A stretch of DNA of 64,000 nucleotides, from contig NZ_JASISR010000010.1 of NCBI RefSeq assembly GCF_030063245.1, forward strand, positions 1 to 64,000, written 5' to 3'. Position 1 is the stretch's first letter, and every line of letters begins with the position of its first letter. The notes under the pieces were generated by a model. The model ran no database searches, was not told the origin of the DNA, and was given only the letters and a program-made list of their open reading frames with translations. Origin of the DNA: Paenarthrobacter sp. PH39-S1. GTDB lineage: Bacteria; Actinomycetota; Actinomycetes; Actinomycetales; Micrococcaceae. The translations under genes and the position numbers were made by a program. Shown piece after piece: positions 43,959-54,894 of the stretch.

Positions 43959-43960
43959 GT

Positions 43961-43994
43961 TGTACTGCCGGTGAGGCTGTACTGCCGGTGAGGC
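43961..43994 (+). repeat. 17-bp tandem duplication after kinase 2
   Basis: TGTACTGCCGGTGAGGC occurs at 43961-43977 and again at 43978-43994, immediately after the kinase stop codon. Non-coding, and not a multiple of three. Confidence 0.95.
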
Positions 43995-44012
43995 GGGATC
44001 TGGCTGGTGGAA

Positions 44013-44705
44013 TTAACCAACGGGAGATGCGCTGACAATCACGTTCCTGCCCCAGAGATCCTCCGTGTAGCAGCTGATCAGAATCAGTCTGCCCGGAACG
44101 ACATCCCAAATGTCGCTGTCTTTGAGGGTGTCCTTGTCATGGGTGATGACAGAGTCAACACGATAGGCCAACGAACCGGTGGCCGTAACGACCGTAAAGA
44201 CATCGCCGGCCTTCGCCTGAGCGCTGAGGTGGTTGAACGGAGCGTCCCTGCCCTCCCAACTATGCCCCACGATGTACGTGCTGTTCGTTGAACCGGTGCC
44301 CGGCATCCCGTAGGAGGTCAACCAGTACGCATTTTCGGTCAGCGGTGGATCCAGCTCCTGACCATTGGTTTCGGCGTCCGTGGGAGTCAACGGCAGAACA
44401 GCCAGATCGATGCCGGTTGCCGGATACACGAGCCGCTCCGGCGGAGCGGCGGCCAGACCAGGCGGTAGCACAGCCGGCGCCGCTGAAGGATCCGCCAGCG
44501 TCGCCGGAACCGGCGAAGGAACGGGAGCCGTTGAAAACGCCGTGGAAGGCGCGGTGGCGGCGACATCCGCGGAAAGCTGGGGAAGAAAAAGGGCGCCAAG
44601 CAGGGTTACGAGTATTAACAGCACAACGACGGCCAGCCGACGCCGCTTGCGGCGTGCACTCAGTTGCGCGGGCCGGTCCGCAGCGTGCGCTTCCTCTTCA
44701 GGCAT
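44013..44705 (-). CDS. Class F sortase
   Basis: The 230-residue protein has a basic lead, one membrane helix (about 22-42; LAVVVLLILVTLLGALFLP), a Pro/Ala-rich spacer and a sortase domain with catalytic His in STYIVGHSWEGRD, Cys in GRLILISCYTEDLW, and Arg in WGRNVIVSA. Class F sortases are typical of actinobacteria and attach secreted proteins to the envelope. It lies 99 bp downstream of an Ala-rich secreted protein with a membrane tail, its possible substrate. The proteins seen here lack a clear LPXTG, so its real substrate may be elsewhere. Confidence 0.9.
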   Translation of the reverse strand: MPEEEAHAADRPAQLSARRKRRRLAVVVLLILVTLLGALFLPQLSADVAATAPSTAFSTAPVPSPVPATLADPSAAPAVLPPGLAAAPPERLVYPATGIDLAVLPLTPTDAETNGQELDPPLTENAYWLTSYGMPGTGSTNSTYIVGHSWEGRDAPFNHLSAQAKAGDVFTVVTATGSLAYRVDSVITHDKDTLKDSDIWDVVPGRLILISCYTEDLWGRNVIVSASPVG

Positions 44706-44804
44706 GAACGTGATGGTCCTTAATGATGCCGTGGCAAACGTAGTAGGTGTCTCAGGGGCGCCTGCTGCAATGATCCAGCCGGCGCCCCTGAGGCCATGGA
44801 GAGA

Positions 44805-46034
44805 CTAGCTATCGTTTCGTGACTTGCGGCGCATGCCGACGGCCACCAGGACCGGGACTCCGAGGCCTGCAGCGAGCAGACCGCCCAGAGCAAAGATGTT
44901 AGCCGGTTCGTCCGCGGACGCACGGGCAGCGGTCTGCACATTCATGCCCTTGTTCGTCGCGACGGGTGCAGCGGCTCTTTCCTTCCCTGCGACGACGGTG
45001 GTCCCTGTACCCGCACCGGCGACCCTCGGTGTCACGACCGTCCCGGTTGCCCCGCCGGAGCAGGCAGCGATGGAGGCCTCGAACGCCCGGTGCAGTTCCG
45101 CCGTGTCGATCCTCAGGTCCCCCATATCAGCATTCAAGGCGTCGACGGCGGCCATCGCCTGCTGCACAGCAGCTACTGCTGCCGCAATCCCAGCCGCATT
45201 TTCTGCAGCCACGTACGCAGCTTCGGTCGTGACTGCGGCCGCGGCAGCCGCGGCCTCGGCCTTCTGCGCCGTTTGCAGATTGAGCACAGCCGTCACAGCC
45301 ACAGCCGCAGGAGTTCCGGGCGTTGCGGGATCCAGCGGCAGCCGAGCCTTCGCGACGTTGGCGTCGGTGGCCTCCAGCGCCGCAGCGGCCACCTGGGCAT
45401 TCCCTTGCGCCGTCGTCAGGTTGTTCTGAGCGGCCACGCTGGCCGCGACGGCGAGCGCGAGCTTCTGCGCCGCGGCGTCCTTGGGGGCAGCGGGATCGGC
45501 CTGCAGGGCGTCGAAGGCGGCCTGCGCCTCGACGACGGCGACGGCGGCAGATTTGGCTGCAGCGTCCGCCGTTGCCAGCTCGGCACCGGCGTTCGCAGCC
45601 GCGGCCGCGGCTTTCGTCTGGGCGGTGAGTGCGATGGCCAGGTCAGCCTGCGCCGCGTCTAGGGCCGGCTGCGCTGCCGCGGCCGCCGTCTGGGCAGTCA
45701 GCAGATCCGCCGATGCCTTGACCAGGTCCGCCTTGGCAGCCTCCCATGCAGCCCCCGCCGGAGGGGTGTTCGCGAAGGCAGCGGCAACCACAGCCACGCC
45801 CGCTTTCTGCGCGTCAAGCACCGCCTGTAAGGCGGTGGCCAGCTGGGCCGTGCGTTCCGATTTCACGCCGGCGTTGGTCAGCGCCGTGGTGAAGCCAGCT
45901 TGGGCAGTCGTGCAGGCGCTGGCAGACGGAGCTGCCATGACGGGGGAACCGGTCAAAAAGAGACCGCCGCCCACAAGTGCGGCGGTGGCAGAAACGGATA
46001 CGATCGCCACGGCGGGGGAATTACCGGTTTCCAA
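44805..46034 (-). CDS. Ala-rich secreted coiled-coil protein with C-terminal membrane tail
   Basis: A hydrophobic signal-like segment (VAIVSVSATAALVGGGLFL, cleavage near VMAAPSA) is followed by about 300 residues of Ala/Gln/Asp heptad-like repeats (for example QPALDAAQADLAIALTAQTK), predicting a long coiled coil. The tail has NIFALGGLLAAGLGVPVLVA followed by GMRRKSRNDS: helix plus basic residues, as in sortase substrates, but preceded by ADEPAN instead of LPXTG. The start is uncertain: TTG 46034 gives a full signal peptide, GTG 46010 a shorter one, and an ATG at 46175 would overlap sufU. Confidence 0.7.
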   Translation of the reverse strand: METGNSPAVAIVSVSATAALVGGGLFLTGSPVMAAPSASACTTAQAGFTTALTNAGVKSERTAQLATALQAVLDAQKAGVAVVAAAFANTPPAGAAWEAAKADLVKASADLLTAQTAAAAAQPALDAAQADLAIALTAQTKAAAAAANAGAELATADAAAKSAAVAVVEAQAAFDALQADPAAPKDAAAQKLALAVAASVAAQNNLTTAQGNAQVAAAALEATDANVAKARLPLDPATPGTPAAVAVTAVLNLQTAQKAEAAAAAAAVTTEAAYVAAENAAGIAAAVAAVQQAMAAVDALNADMGDLRIDTAELHRAFEASIAACSGGATGTVVTPRVAGAGTGTTVVAGKERAAAPVATNKGMNVQTAARASADEPANIFALGGLLAAGLGVPVLVAVGMRRKSRNDS

Positions 46035-46111
46035 GTAGGAGTGAGGAAAAACGGGTAAAAAGACAAGTAGCAGACCTCGCCGAGAACCTGTCCTGAACCC
46101 CGGTGTGCCGG

Positions 46112-47991
<1,880 letters not shown>

Positions 47992-48201
47992 CTAATTGTC
48001 GCACCTTCCGGGCACACCGACGGGTTTGGCGGGGGGCACAGGTGGATGTGATTTGATGACCTCACGTTCTGCTCCTGTTTCGGGCTGATCGGGTTTCACG
48101 CCAGCCGCCCCACCGGAAGGGTCTCCCATGCCAGTCGCCGCGCCCGCCGGAGCCACGCCGGCCGAAGCCACGCGGGCCGACCCTGTTTTGGTTCCGGCCC
48201 C

Positions 48202-48657
48202 GTGACCGCGCACAGGAAGGCCCTCTGCGTCCTGGCCGTCTATCTGGTTCTCCTCGCCCTGATCGCTTTCTGGCCCACCCCCGTGGACCGCCCCGTGGAT
48301 GGAACGCTCGAGGCATTCCTGCGGTACCTGAACCGACATGGGGTACCGGCCTGGGTCGACTACGGGTTCGTCGAGAAGTCGGCCAACGTCGCGCTCTTTT
48401 TCCCGTTAGGCCTGCTCGTCGCGCTGATTCTCCCCCGCCGCCGTTGGTGGCTGGCCATCCTCATCGGCATATGCGCCTCGTGCTGCATCGAACTCGGTCA
48501 GCTGCTGTTCCTCAGCGCACGCGTTGCCAGTGTCACCGACATCCTGGTGAACTCCCTGGGTGCCGCCCTGGGAGCGGTATGCGCACACATCTGCGGGCAC
48601 CGGCTGCGGGTCCGACGGTTGCGCCGGGCCCGGCACCGGAGCCTCAGCGGGAGGTGA
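48202..48657 (+). CDS. VanZ-family membrane protein
   Basis: A 151-residue protein with about four helices and the VanZ pattern: VYLVLLALIAFWPTPVDRP, VEKSANVALFFPLGLLVALI, CCIELGQLLFLSARVASVTD and ILVNSLGAALGAV. VanZ-like proteins are small envelope proteins, some linked to glycopeptide tolerance. Start GTG 48202 lacks a clear ribosome site. Its last 14 bases overlap the 3' end of the convergent giant secreted protein gene. Confidence 0.85.
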   Translation: MTAHRKALCVLAVYLVLLALIAFWPTPVDRPVDGTLEAFLRYLNRHGVPAWVDYGFVEKSANVALFFPLGLLVALILPRRRWWLAILIGICASCCIELGQLLFLSARVASVTDILVNSLGAALGAVCAHICGHRLRVRRLRRARHRSLSGR

Positions 48658-51600
48658 GCGTGGCCGAGAGGTCAAACCCCAGGTCTGCCGTTGCGTGGTA
48701 ATTGAGGTGCGTCTCGGCGGCTATCACGTTGGTGCCGCGGACCAGCAACGACACCGGCACGTCAAAGACCACAGGTGCGGCGTCCGCCGTCGATGTTCGA
48801 ACGGAGCTTGACGCGTAGGTGTTGATGCTCACCGGCCCGGCGGGCATATTGCGCCGGCCCACTTCCGTGCCGTTGACGTAGACCACGACGCCGTCGTTGG
48901 CCACGGTGCTCACCTTCAGCTTGACGACTTTGGCCGGGTCGCTGACGTTGAACTGCCGGACAAAGTATGCCGTTAGCGGGCGCGTACCGGCCGCCCCGGT
49001 GACGTCGATATTGGTGCCGGGTCCGCTGCCGCCGAACCCGAGCGGCCCCGACCCCGACTTCCAAGCCGTGGCGTCAAAGCCGTTGTCCTTCCACGCGGCG
49101 GGCGGCGCCTCCCGCTCGAACCGCCAGTTCCAGGAGGATCTGGCGGGTACGACGGCGGTGTCCACAGGTTGCGGTTCCGGGGCAGGACCGGTGGAGGTCA
49201 CCGCCACGGCCTTGGCCGCCGTGCCGGTGGCGCCCTGGTCATCGGTGACGGTGAGGCGCACCTGATACGAACCTTGTGCCGCATAGGCATGGCTTGGGGA
49301 CAGCCCGGATCCCGCAGCGCCGTCACCGAAGTCCCAGGCATACCCCGCAATCGTCCCGTCCGGATCCGCCGACCCGGCCGCGTTGAACTGCACAGCCAAC
49401 CCGGCGCCAGCCCAGCTGAACCCGGCGGTAGGCGACGCGTTCGGCGGAGCGGGCGGGGCGCCGTCGCCCTGTGCCTGCAGCACGGGGGCGCTGGACGAGA
49501 GGTTGCCCGCGGCGTCAACGGCGCGGACGAAGAAGCGGTTCTCTCCGCTCTTAGGCACCATGGCGGTCAGTGCGGATGTGGTGGCCACCACCCTGTCATC
49601 TCGGAGAATCTGATAGGACACACTTGAGCTGCCGTCCGTGGCGGACGCCCAGCCAAGGGTGACCGACGCCGTGGTATCGGCCGAGGCAATCACCCGCGAC
49701 GGGGTGCTGGGCGCTGCGGCATCCGTCTGCGGAAAGCGGGCCAGCCCGCCGGCCCATTTCCGCTCTGAACTTGAGGTCGCTACAAGGCTCAGGTCACCAC
49801 CGGCCCACAGGGCACCGTTGCTGTCCACGGTTGACGCCCAGACGCCACGGCCCAGCCGCGAGGTCATCCGGGGAGTAAACGACGGCACCACGTCGCCGCT
49901 GACGGCATCCCAGGCGCCGATCCAGCCAAATGAATCCGCTTCGGTCCAGTCGGTGCCCAGATTGGCACAAGTGAGCCCGAGCTGGCAGTTGAAGGCATTG
50001 GAGTACAACCACTGGTTTCCATGCGACCCCGCGTACACCATTCCCGCCTTGCCGGTGCTGATGGTCTGGAAGTCCCCGTGGTCCACCCCGATGAACCCGG
50101 AGAGCCGCGCAAAGGTGGCAGGCGAGTAGGTAAACAGCGAGTGCTGGCCGCCGCCCACCCAGATGCGGCCACCGACCTCCGCGATGGCGTTCTGGTAGTC
50201 GCTGCCGGCCTTGTCGCTCCAGACGGGTTTCCAGCTGGGCGTGGCCAGGGGTGCGCCCGCCGACGACCGCACGGCGGCCGCGTGATTGGCCGGGACCGTT
50301 CCGGAGCTGGAGAAGTAACCCGCGGCGTAGAGTCTGCTGCCGTCTTCGGCTGTGTCAACGGCCATGACCGTGCCGTTGAACTCCGGGTTCCAGCCGGCGT
50401 CGGGCGTTCCGTCCGCTATCGATACCCGCGCGGCATTCTTCAGATACACCGTTTGACCGGGCCTGCTGCCCCCGGACATATGCGTGAAAGCGCCGCCCAG
50501 ATACAACCAATTGCCGCGCACGGACAGCGCGCCGACGGACAACGTGCCGGAGGACATCCGGTTCACGGGTTTGACCGACCAGTTGGGCACCGTTGCCCCG
50601 GTCACCGGGTCCAAGGCAACGATCGCCGTGGCGGCGGCTCCATTGGCCGATGAGAAGGTGCCGGCCGCCACGATGTTTCCGTTCGGCAGCGCGGTCAGAT
50701 CCATCACGGAACCATTGAGTACAGGCGTAAAGCCTCGGATCAGCTCGCCGGTTGCTACGTCAAAGGCGGCCAGGAACGCCTGGGGCACCCTGTCCGTGCC
50801 GGCTGAGTTCGCCGCACGCTGGACGGAACTGAAATTGCCGCCCACATACATCCGGTTACCGCTTTGCACGAAGGCCTGAACCTCAATATCGCCCTCCCGG
50901 CTGCTCGCCTTGGGGCCGGCCACTCCCCACGGGCTGTCCAGGGCGGTTGAGCTGGCCACCGGAATGTTGGTTTTTGCCGCCGTACCGGTGTCCGGAATGC
51001 GGGTAAACCCCGGATCCGTGGACCGCAGCTGCGGGCGGAGGAACATTTCCGTGTACGGTCGGGCCGAACCGGTCCCGTTGCTGGCGGACCACAGATACGT
51101 CGAGCCGCTGTTCGTTCCGGCGACGCCGGTTCCGTAGGCGAACCCGGCCGTGTCGCTCTGCGCCTCCGACGCGGACGTGTTGATGTGCCGGTAGGCATTG
51201 TCCGGGCCGAAATCGGACGTCAGCCCCCCGCTGCCGCGCACGCCGGTGAAGGAGAACCACGCCACCTTGTGCGCCGCGCCAAAGGTCCACACCCATCTGT
51301 CGCCCTTGTCGGTATTGAACCGGGATTCCTGCCACTGCGTACCGGCCGCGTTCATGGCCCTCTTGAGCCGGATTCCGTCGCTCAGGGCGTCGACCCGGCC
51401 GTTGTTCAGCAGCGAGTCGATGATCTGTGCAGGGTACTGGGCCGTGGTCCTGGACATCGGGCTCAGGCCGGCGGTCCGCAACGCCGCGGGCGATCCGGTC
51501 CCCTCATTGTGGTCGGTCCAGCCCTCGCGGCCTTTACCCACCAGAACCCAGCCCCCGCCGTCGGTGGTCATGTCGCAGTAGAACTGGTCCGGGGCTGCCA

Positions 51601-51892
51601 TGGCGGGCGTCAGCAACCAGTAGGTTCCGTCAGCAGCCGACGGCTTGTCGGTCTTGATTTCCCAGCACGACGACGCCGCAACCGCCGCCGCCGAACCGTC
51701 ACGTACCACCGCGGCCGCCGGCACGACGGACGGGGCGGCAGTCAGAGCGGCAGCCCGGGTCGACGGCGCTGCCGCCACGCCCGACGGGGCGGCAGCGAGG
51801 GCGGACGGAGCTGTAGCCACACCGCCGGCCAGCACGAGTGAGGCCGTGGCCAGCCATCCGACGATTCCGGTAAAGACACGCGCCCTGAACAC
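48644..51892 (-). CDS. Giant secreted modular protein 1 (fibrinogen-like/propeller/FnIII/PKD)
   Basis: Of 1,082 residues: signal peptide (about 1-33; WLATASLVLAGGVA), a fibrinogen-like domain (about 75-290; YWLLTPAMAAPDQFYCDMTT, GGGWVLVGKGREGW), a beta-propeller of delta-60-like repeats (about 320-725; YVGGNFSSV, LYAAGYFSSSG, AGGDLSLVATSSSE), an FnIII domain (about 730-815), one PKD domain (YAWDFGDGAAGSG) and a C-terminal beta domain (WRFEREAPPAAWKDNGFDAT, VVVYVNGTEVGRRNMPAG). No anchor motif, so it is probably free or bound non-covalently. It is the shortest of three paralogues and lacks LamG. Confidence 0.88.
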   Translation of the reverse strand: MFRARVFTGIVGWLATASLVLAGGVATAPSALAAAPSGVAAAPSTRAAALTAAPSVVPAAAVVRDGSAAAVAASSCWEIKTDKPSAADGTYWLLTPAMAAPDQFYCDMTTDGGGWVLVGKGREGWTDHNEGTGSPAALRTAGLSPMSRTTAQYPAQIIDSLLNNGRVDALSDGIRLKRAMNAAGTQWQESRFNTDKGDRWVWTFGAAHKVAWFSFTGVRGSGGLTSDFGPDNAYRHINTSASEAQSDTAGFAYGTGVAGTNSGSTYLWSASNGTGSARPYTEMFLRPQLRSTDPGFTRIPDTGTAAKTNIPVASSTALDSPWGVAGPKASSREGDIEVQAFVQSGNRMYVGGNFSSVQRAANSAGTDRVPQAFLAAFDVATGELIRGFTPVLNGSVMDLTALPNGNIVAAGTFSSANGAAATAIVALDPVTGATVPNWSVKPVNRMSSGTLSVGALSVRGNWLYLGGAFTHMSGGSRPGQTVYLKNAARVSIADGTPDAGWNPEFNGTVMAVDTAEDGSRLYAAGYFSSSGTVPANHAAAVRSSAGAPLATPSWKPVWSDKAGSDYQNAIAEVGGRIWVGGGQHSLFTYSPATFARLSGFIGVDHGDFQTISTGKAGMVYAGSHGNQWLYSNAFNCQLGLTCANLGTDWTEADSFGWIGAWDAVSGDVVPSFTPRMTSRLGRGVWASTVDSNGALWAGGDLSLVATSSSERKWAGGLARFPQTDAAAPSTPSRVIASADTTASVTLGWASATDGSSSVSYQILRDDRVVATTSALTAMVPKSGENRFFVRAVDAAGNLSSSAPVLQAQGDGAPPAPPNASPTAGFSWAGAGLAVQFNAAGSADPDGTIAGYAWDFGDGAAGSGLSPSHAYAAQGSYQVRLTVTDDQGATGTAAKAVAVTSTGPAPEPQPVDTAVVPARSSWNWRFEREAPPAAWKDNGFDATAWKSGSGPLGFGGSGPGTNIDVTGAAGTRPLTAYFVRQFNVSDPAKVVKLKVSTVANDGVVVYVNGTEVGRRNMPAGPVSINTYASSSVRTSTADAAPVVFDVPVSLLVRGTNVIAAETHLNYHATADLGFDLSATLTSR

Positions 51893-52123
51893 AGAGAAAC
51901 CCCTCGCAAATTACGCGGATCCACGGAATATGCGTTCCCCCGATCCGGGCCGGACCTCTGGCCCAGCGGCAGAGTTTCTTCAACGGTAAGTGACGCGCGC
52001 GCCGCGGGAAAGCGAATATCGCCGGCGGGACCCCCCGTTTCCGCGCGGCGGTTACCTGCTTCGGTACCCGCCACCACTTGCCGCGTTCAGCCAGACGCCT
52101 GGGGATCCGCTGTCTGGCGGTCC

Positions 52124-52175
52124 CCTGCCTTGAGACGCACTGCCTTCAGACGCACTGCCTTCAGATCCCCTGCCC
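52124..52175. repeat. 15-nt tandem repeats before the sulfotransferase stop
   Basis: CTGCCTTGAGACGCA, CTGCCTTCAGACGCA and CTGCCTTCAGATCCC follow each other, directly abutting the stop codon of the sulfotransferase gene. They are non-coding as read here. The 51893-52120 stretch holds no gene that I can support; it must contain the promoter of giant protein 1. Confidence 0.85.
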
Positions 52176-53066
52176 TCAACCCCAGAGTGGGGACCGTCCG
52201 AGGTATTCCGCCAGCTCCGCGTTGTGCGGAGCATAAAAGGCGCCCAGCTCCCGTCGGATCCCCTCCGGGATTTTTGACTGCGTGATGGCGTTGAAGGTTT
52301 TGGTGTTGGGCAGGGCAAACCGGGGAATCTCGAGGTAATCGGTTACTTTGTCAAAGGTCCCCTGGACGTCAAGATACATATCTTCGCTGCGCAGAACGAG
52401 CATCCGCTCCGCTGGGAATGATGCGCGCCAGTTCTGCAGCTGAGGCAGGTAAACTCCCCTGCCCCGGTAGGCGTAGAAATCGTGCGCCGAACTGTAATAG
52501 TCCGGGTCGGCCAACATTTTCTCTTCTTCACCGGCCAGCCGGTTGTCCTCCGCGGCCAGGGCGGCTTCAAAGCTCAGCGGCTCCACGCCGTTATGCACCC
52601 GCTCCTGATAATGGGACCAGGCGCGCTCCACCGGATCCCGCAGCAGCGCAATCGCCTTGACTCCGCTGCAGAGCTGCTGGACCTGCGGTGCAACCCGGGG
52701 GTCCCACAGATAATAGGGGGAAGCCTCGCCGCTGACCGGGCCGTACCCCAGCCGTCGCTCGATCATTTTACGGTACATCCCGGTATGAAAATGCGACCGG
52801 TACCAATGATCGCCCCGTCCGCGCTCTTTAAAGAAATAGTCCGTGCTCTTGCGTCCGCGCAGCTGTGGAAACAGGCCGAGCACACCGGGATGCATCAAAA
52901 GATAATTGAACATTGATGTGGTGCCGCCACGTTTGGTTCCCACGATCAGGAAGTCCGGCACGGGCCGCGAGCCGGCCGTCCGCAGCGCGTAGGCACGCGT
53001 CAGCGAGTCCGATGCGTCCTTCAACCATCGCGGTGATGAATCTTTAAGCTGCGACAGGGTTGTCAT
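52176..53066 (-). CDS. PAPS-dependent sulfotransferase-domain protein
   Basis: The 296-residue protein has the 5'-phosphosulfate loop PDFLIVGTKRGGTTSMFNYL and the 3'-phosphate site KAIALLRDPVERAWSHYQER, both hallmarks of sulfotransferases, with the family's usual length. It likely transfers sulfate from PAPS to a sugar or lipid. With the flippase upstream and giant secreted proteins on both sides, a sulfated surface glycan is plausible. No PAPS-synthesis genes are visible here. Confidence 0.88.
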   Translation of the reverse strand: MTTLSQLKDSSPRWLKDASDSLTRAYALRTAGSRPVPDFLIVGTKRGGTTSMFNYLLMHPGVLGLFPQLRGRKSTDYFFKERGRGDHWYRSHFHTGMYRKMIERRLGYGPVSGEASPYYLWDPRVAPQVQQLCSGVKAIALLRDPVERAWSHYQERVHNGVEPLSFEAALAAEDNRLAGEEEKMLADPDYYSSAHDFYAYRGRGVYLPQLQNWRASFPAERMLVLRSEDMYLDVQGTFDKVTDYLEIPRFALPNTKTFNAITQSKIPEGIRRELGAFYAPHNAELAEYLGRSPLWG

Positions 53067-53149
53067 AATGCCCTCCGGGTTGGTGCCTGGTTTAGAATCA
53101 AATGTTGCAAACGGTGTCCCGAAAAAACGGGTGACCTGAAACGACTGTC

Positions 53150-54727
53150 TCAGACGACGGCGGTGGCGTTGGCCGTCGTGGTCTTACCGCGGCGGGACAG
53201 CAATGCCAGGTCGTTCATCCGCAGCCTCTTTCTGTCGATTGAGCACCACAGTACAAGCAGCACGACGGTCATCACCCCGGCGACAAGGCAGGAGACGGTG
53301 GTGTTGCCAAGGAGAACTATGGCCAGCACGCTGGCGGGGACCACACAGACGGCGGCGACAAACAGTGCGTAAAACACGCGTTTGGCATCGAAGCGGATCC
53401 CAATGAATATCCGCGTCTCGATGGAGGCCATGGCCGCGTCCAGCAGCAGGCTGAAGGCCCACGTTGCAGCCGCCCCGACGATGCCCCAGACCGGCACCAG
53501 CACGACGTTTCCTGCAATGTTGATCGCCAGGACCACGGACTTGTTGGCGGCCATCCAGCCGCTGCGCCCGCTCATCATCAGCACGGAGTCGACATTGCCT
53601 GCCAACAGGGATGTAATGGCGCCAACGCAGAGGATAATCAGCGCCAGGGCGCCGGATTGGAAGCCTTTCCCCAGCCACCCCAAGGCTGTGGGCGCGAAGA
53701 ACATGAATAGGCCGTAGATCGGGGCTCCCAGGAGGACGATCCAGGTCACCGTTGTTGAGTAGAGCTCCTGGACTGCCCGTGTCTTGTTTTCGCTGAGCAG
53801 GGCGCTGAACCGTGGTGAAATGACCATCCGCATCGCCGTGGAGATGATCAGGCCGGCACTGACGAACCTGCTGGCGGCGCCGTAAACGCCCGCCGCGCCT
53901 GCCCCGGCAATGGCACCCACCAGGATGACGTCGAACCACACGATGGATTGTTCGATACCCGAGGAGAACCATCGGGGCAGGGCGAATTTCCAGATCCGGG
54001 CGAAAACCCCGCGGTCCGGCAGCCAGCTGCCCTTGACCCCGCCGCGCTGCTCGTGCCTGCGCAGCCGCATCCACAGTGCCCAGAGTGCGGCGATCATGGC
54101 CAGCGGCAACGGCATCGCCCACGCCAGCGCTGCCCACACGGCCGGGCCACCGACGGCGACAACCAGAAGAACGGCCACCGGTCTGGACATCGGCAAGGCG
54201 ATCGCACCGACCACCGTATACGGCACCACATTCCCCAGCCCGCGTGTCGCGGCCAAGGCCACCATCATGATGGCGGCGAACGGCAGGAACCAGGTCACAT
54301 CGGAAAGCGCGGTAAGGACCTCCCCCTCGTTCCCCTCACCGGAAAGACCAAGCTGCGGCAGGACACCCACCAGCAGCAGGGCCATGACGATCCCCACGCC
54401 GGCGGTTGGAACGAGCAGCGCCATGACAGCGCCGCGGATTTTGGAAACATCCGACAACGCCAGCCGGGGGAGGATCCAGATGCCGGCCGTATCCATGCCT
54501 GTCCTGGCGATACCCAATGCAATGGAAAACACCGCGATTACCTGCAGGACCACACCGGAGCCGGCGGTGCCGAACGACCGGGCCAGCACCAGGGTCAGGA
54601 CAAATCCCATGACCGCGCTGGTGCCCGCGCCAACCATGCTGACGAGCCCCCCGCGGGCGGCCTGCCTCGCCTCGTCCGCGTGGTCGTGCTTCACGGTACC
54701 GCCCTGCTGGATCACCTGATCGCTCAT
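53150..54727 (-). CDS. Polysaccharide flippase (Wzx/MurJ-like, MOP superfamily)
   Basis: This protein of about 525 residues has roughly 13-14 helices: AGTSAVMGFVLTLVLARSFG at the start, FALPRWFSSGIEQSIVWFDV in the middle, and VLAINIAGNVVLVPVWGIVG near the end, all typical of lipid-linked oligosaccharide flippases. ATG 54727 (MSDQVIQQ) follows GGGGGAACG; upstream in-frame codons consist of a 15-nt repeat and are less likely to be translated. It likely moves a glycan unit outward for surface assembly, matching the adjacent sulfotransferase. Confidence 0.88.
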   Translation of the reverse strand: MSDQVIQQGGTVKHDHADEARQAARGGLVSMVGAGTSAVMGFVLTLVLARSFGTAGSGVVLQVIAVFSIALGIARTGMDTAGIWILPRLALSDVSKIRGAVMALLVPTAGVGIVMALLLVGVLPQLGLSGEGNEGEVLTALSDVTWFLPFAAIMMVALAATRGLGNVVPYTVVGAIALPMSRPVAVLLVVAVGGPAVWAALAWAMPLPLAMIAALWALWMRLRRHEQRGGVKGSWLPDRGVFARIWKFALPRWFSSGIEQSIVWFDVILVGAIAGAGAAGVYGAASRFVSAGLIISTAMRMVISPRFSALLSENKTRAVQELYSTTVTWIVLLGAPIYGLFMFFAPTALGWLGKGFQSGALALIILCVGAITSLLAGNVDSVLMMSGRSGWMAANKSVVLAINIAGNVVLVPVWGIVGAAATWAFSLLLDAAMASIETRIFIGIRFDAKRVFYALFVAAVCVVPASVLAIVLLGNTTVSCLVAGVMTVVLLVLWCSIDRKRLRMNDLALLSRRGKTTTANATAVV

Positions 54728-54737
54728 CGTTCCCCCT

Positions 54738-54782
54738 GTAGTGCCCGCGCCTGTCATGCCCGCGCCTGTCATGCCCGCGGGT
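54738..54782. repeat. 15-nt tandem repeats upstream of the flippase
   Basis: Three copies of GCCCGCGCCTGTCAT-type units lie 11 bp before the flippase start, in the 167-bp divergent promoter region. They could shift ribosome-site spacing or promoter position. Confidence 0.85.
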
Positions 54783-54894
54783 GAGCACGGTGTGTCGTCA
54801 CCGGCACCCACCGTGTACGATACTGGATCATTGCCATTACCTCTAGCAGATCCGGTGCCGCCACGGAAACGGGCGGAATTGAAGGAGACAGTTC

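Noticed and set aside
54728-54811. A longer flippase N-terminus (MTGAGMTGAG...)
   Set aside because: The extension is encoded by a 15-nt tandem repeat, while ATG 54727 has a good ribosome site.
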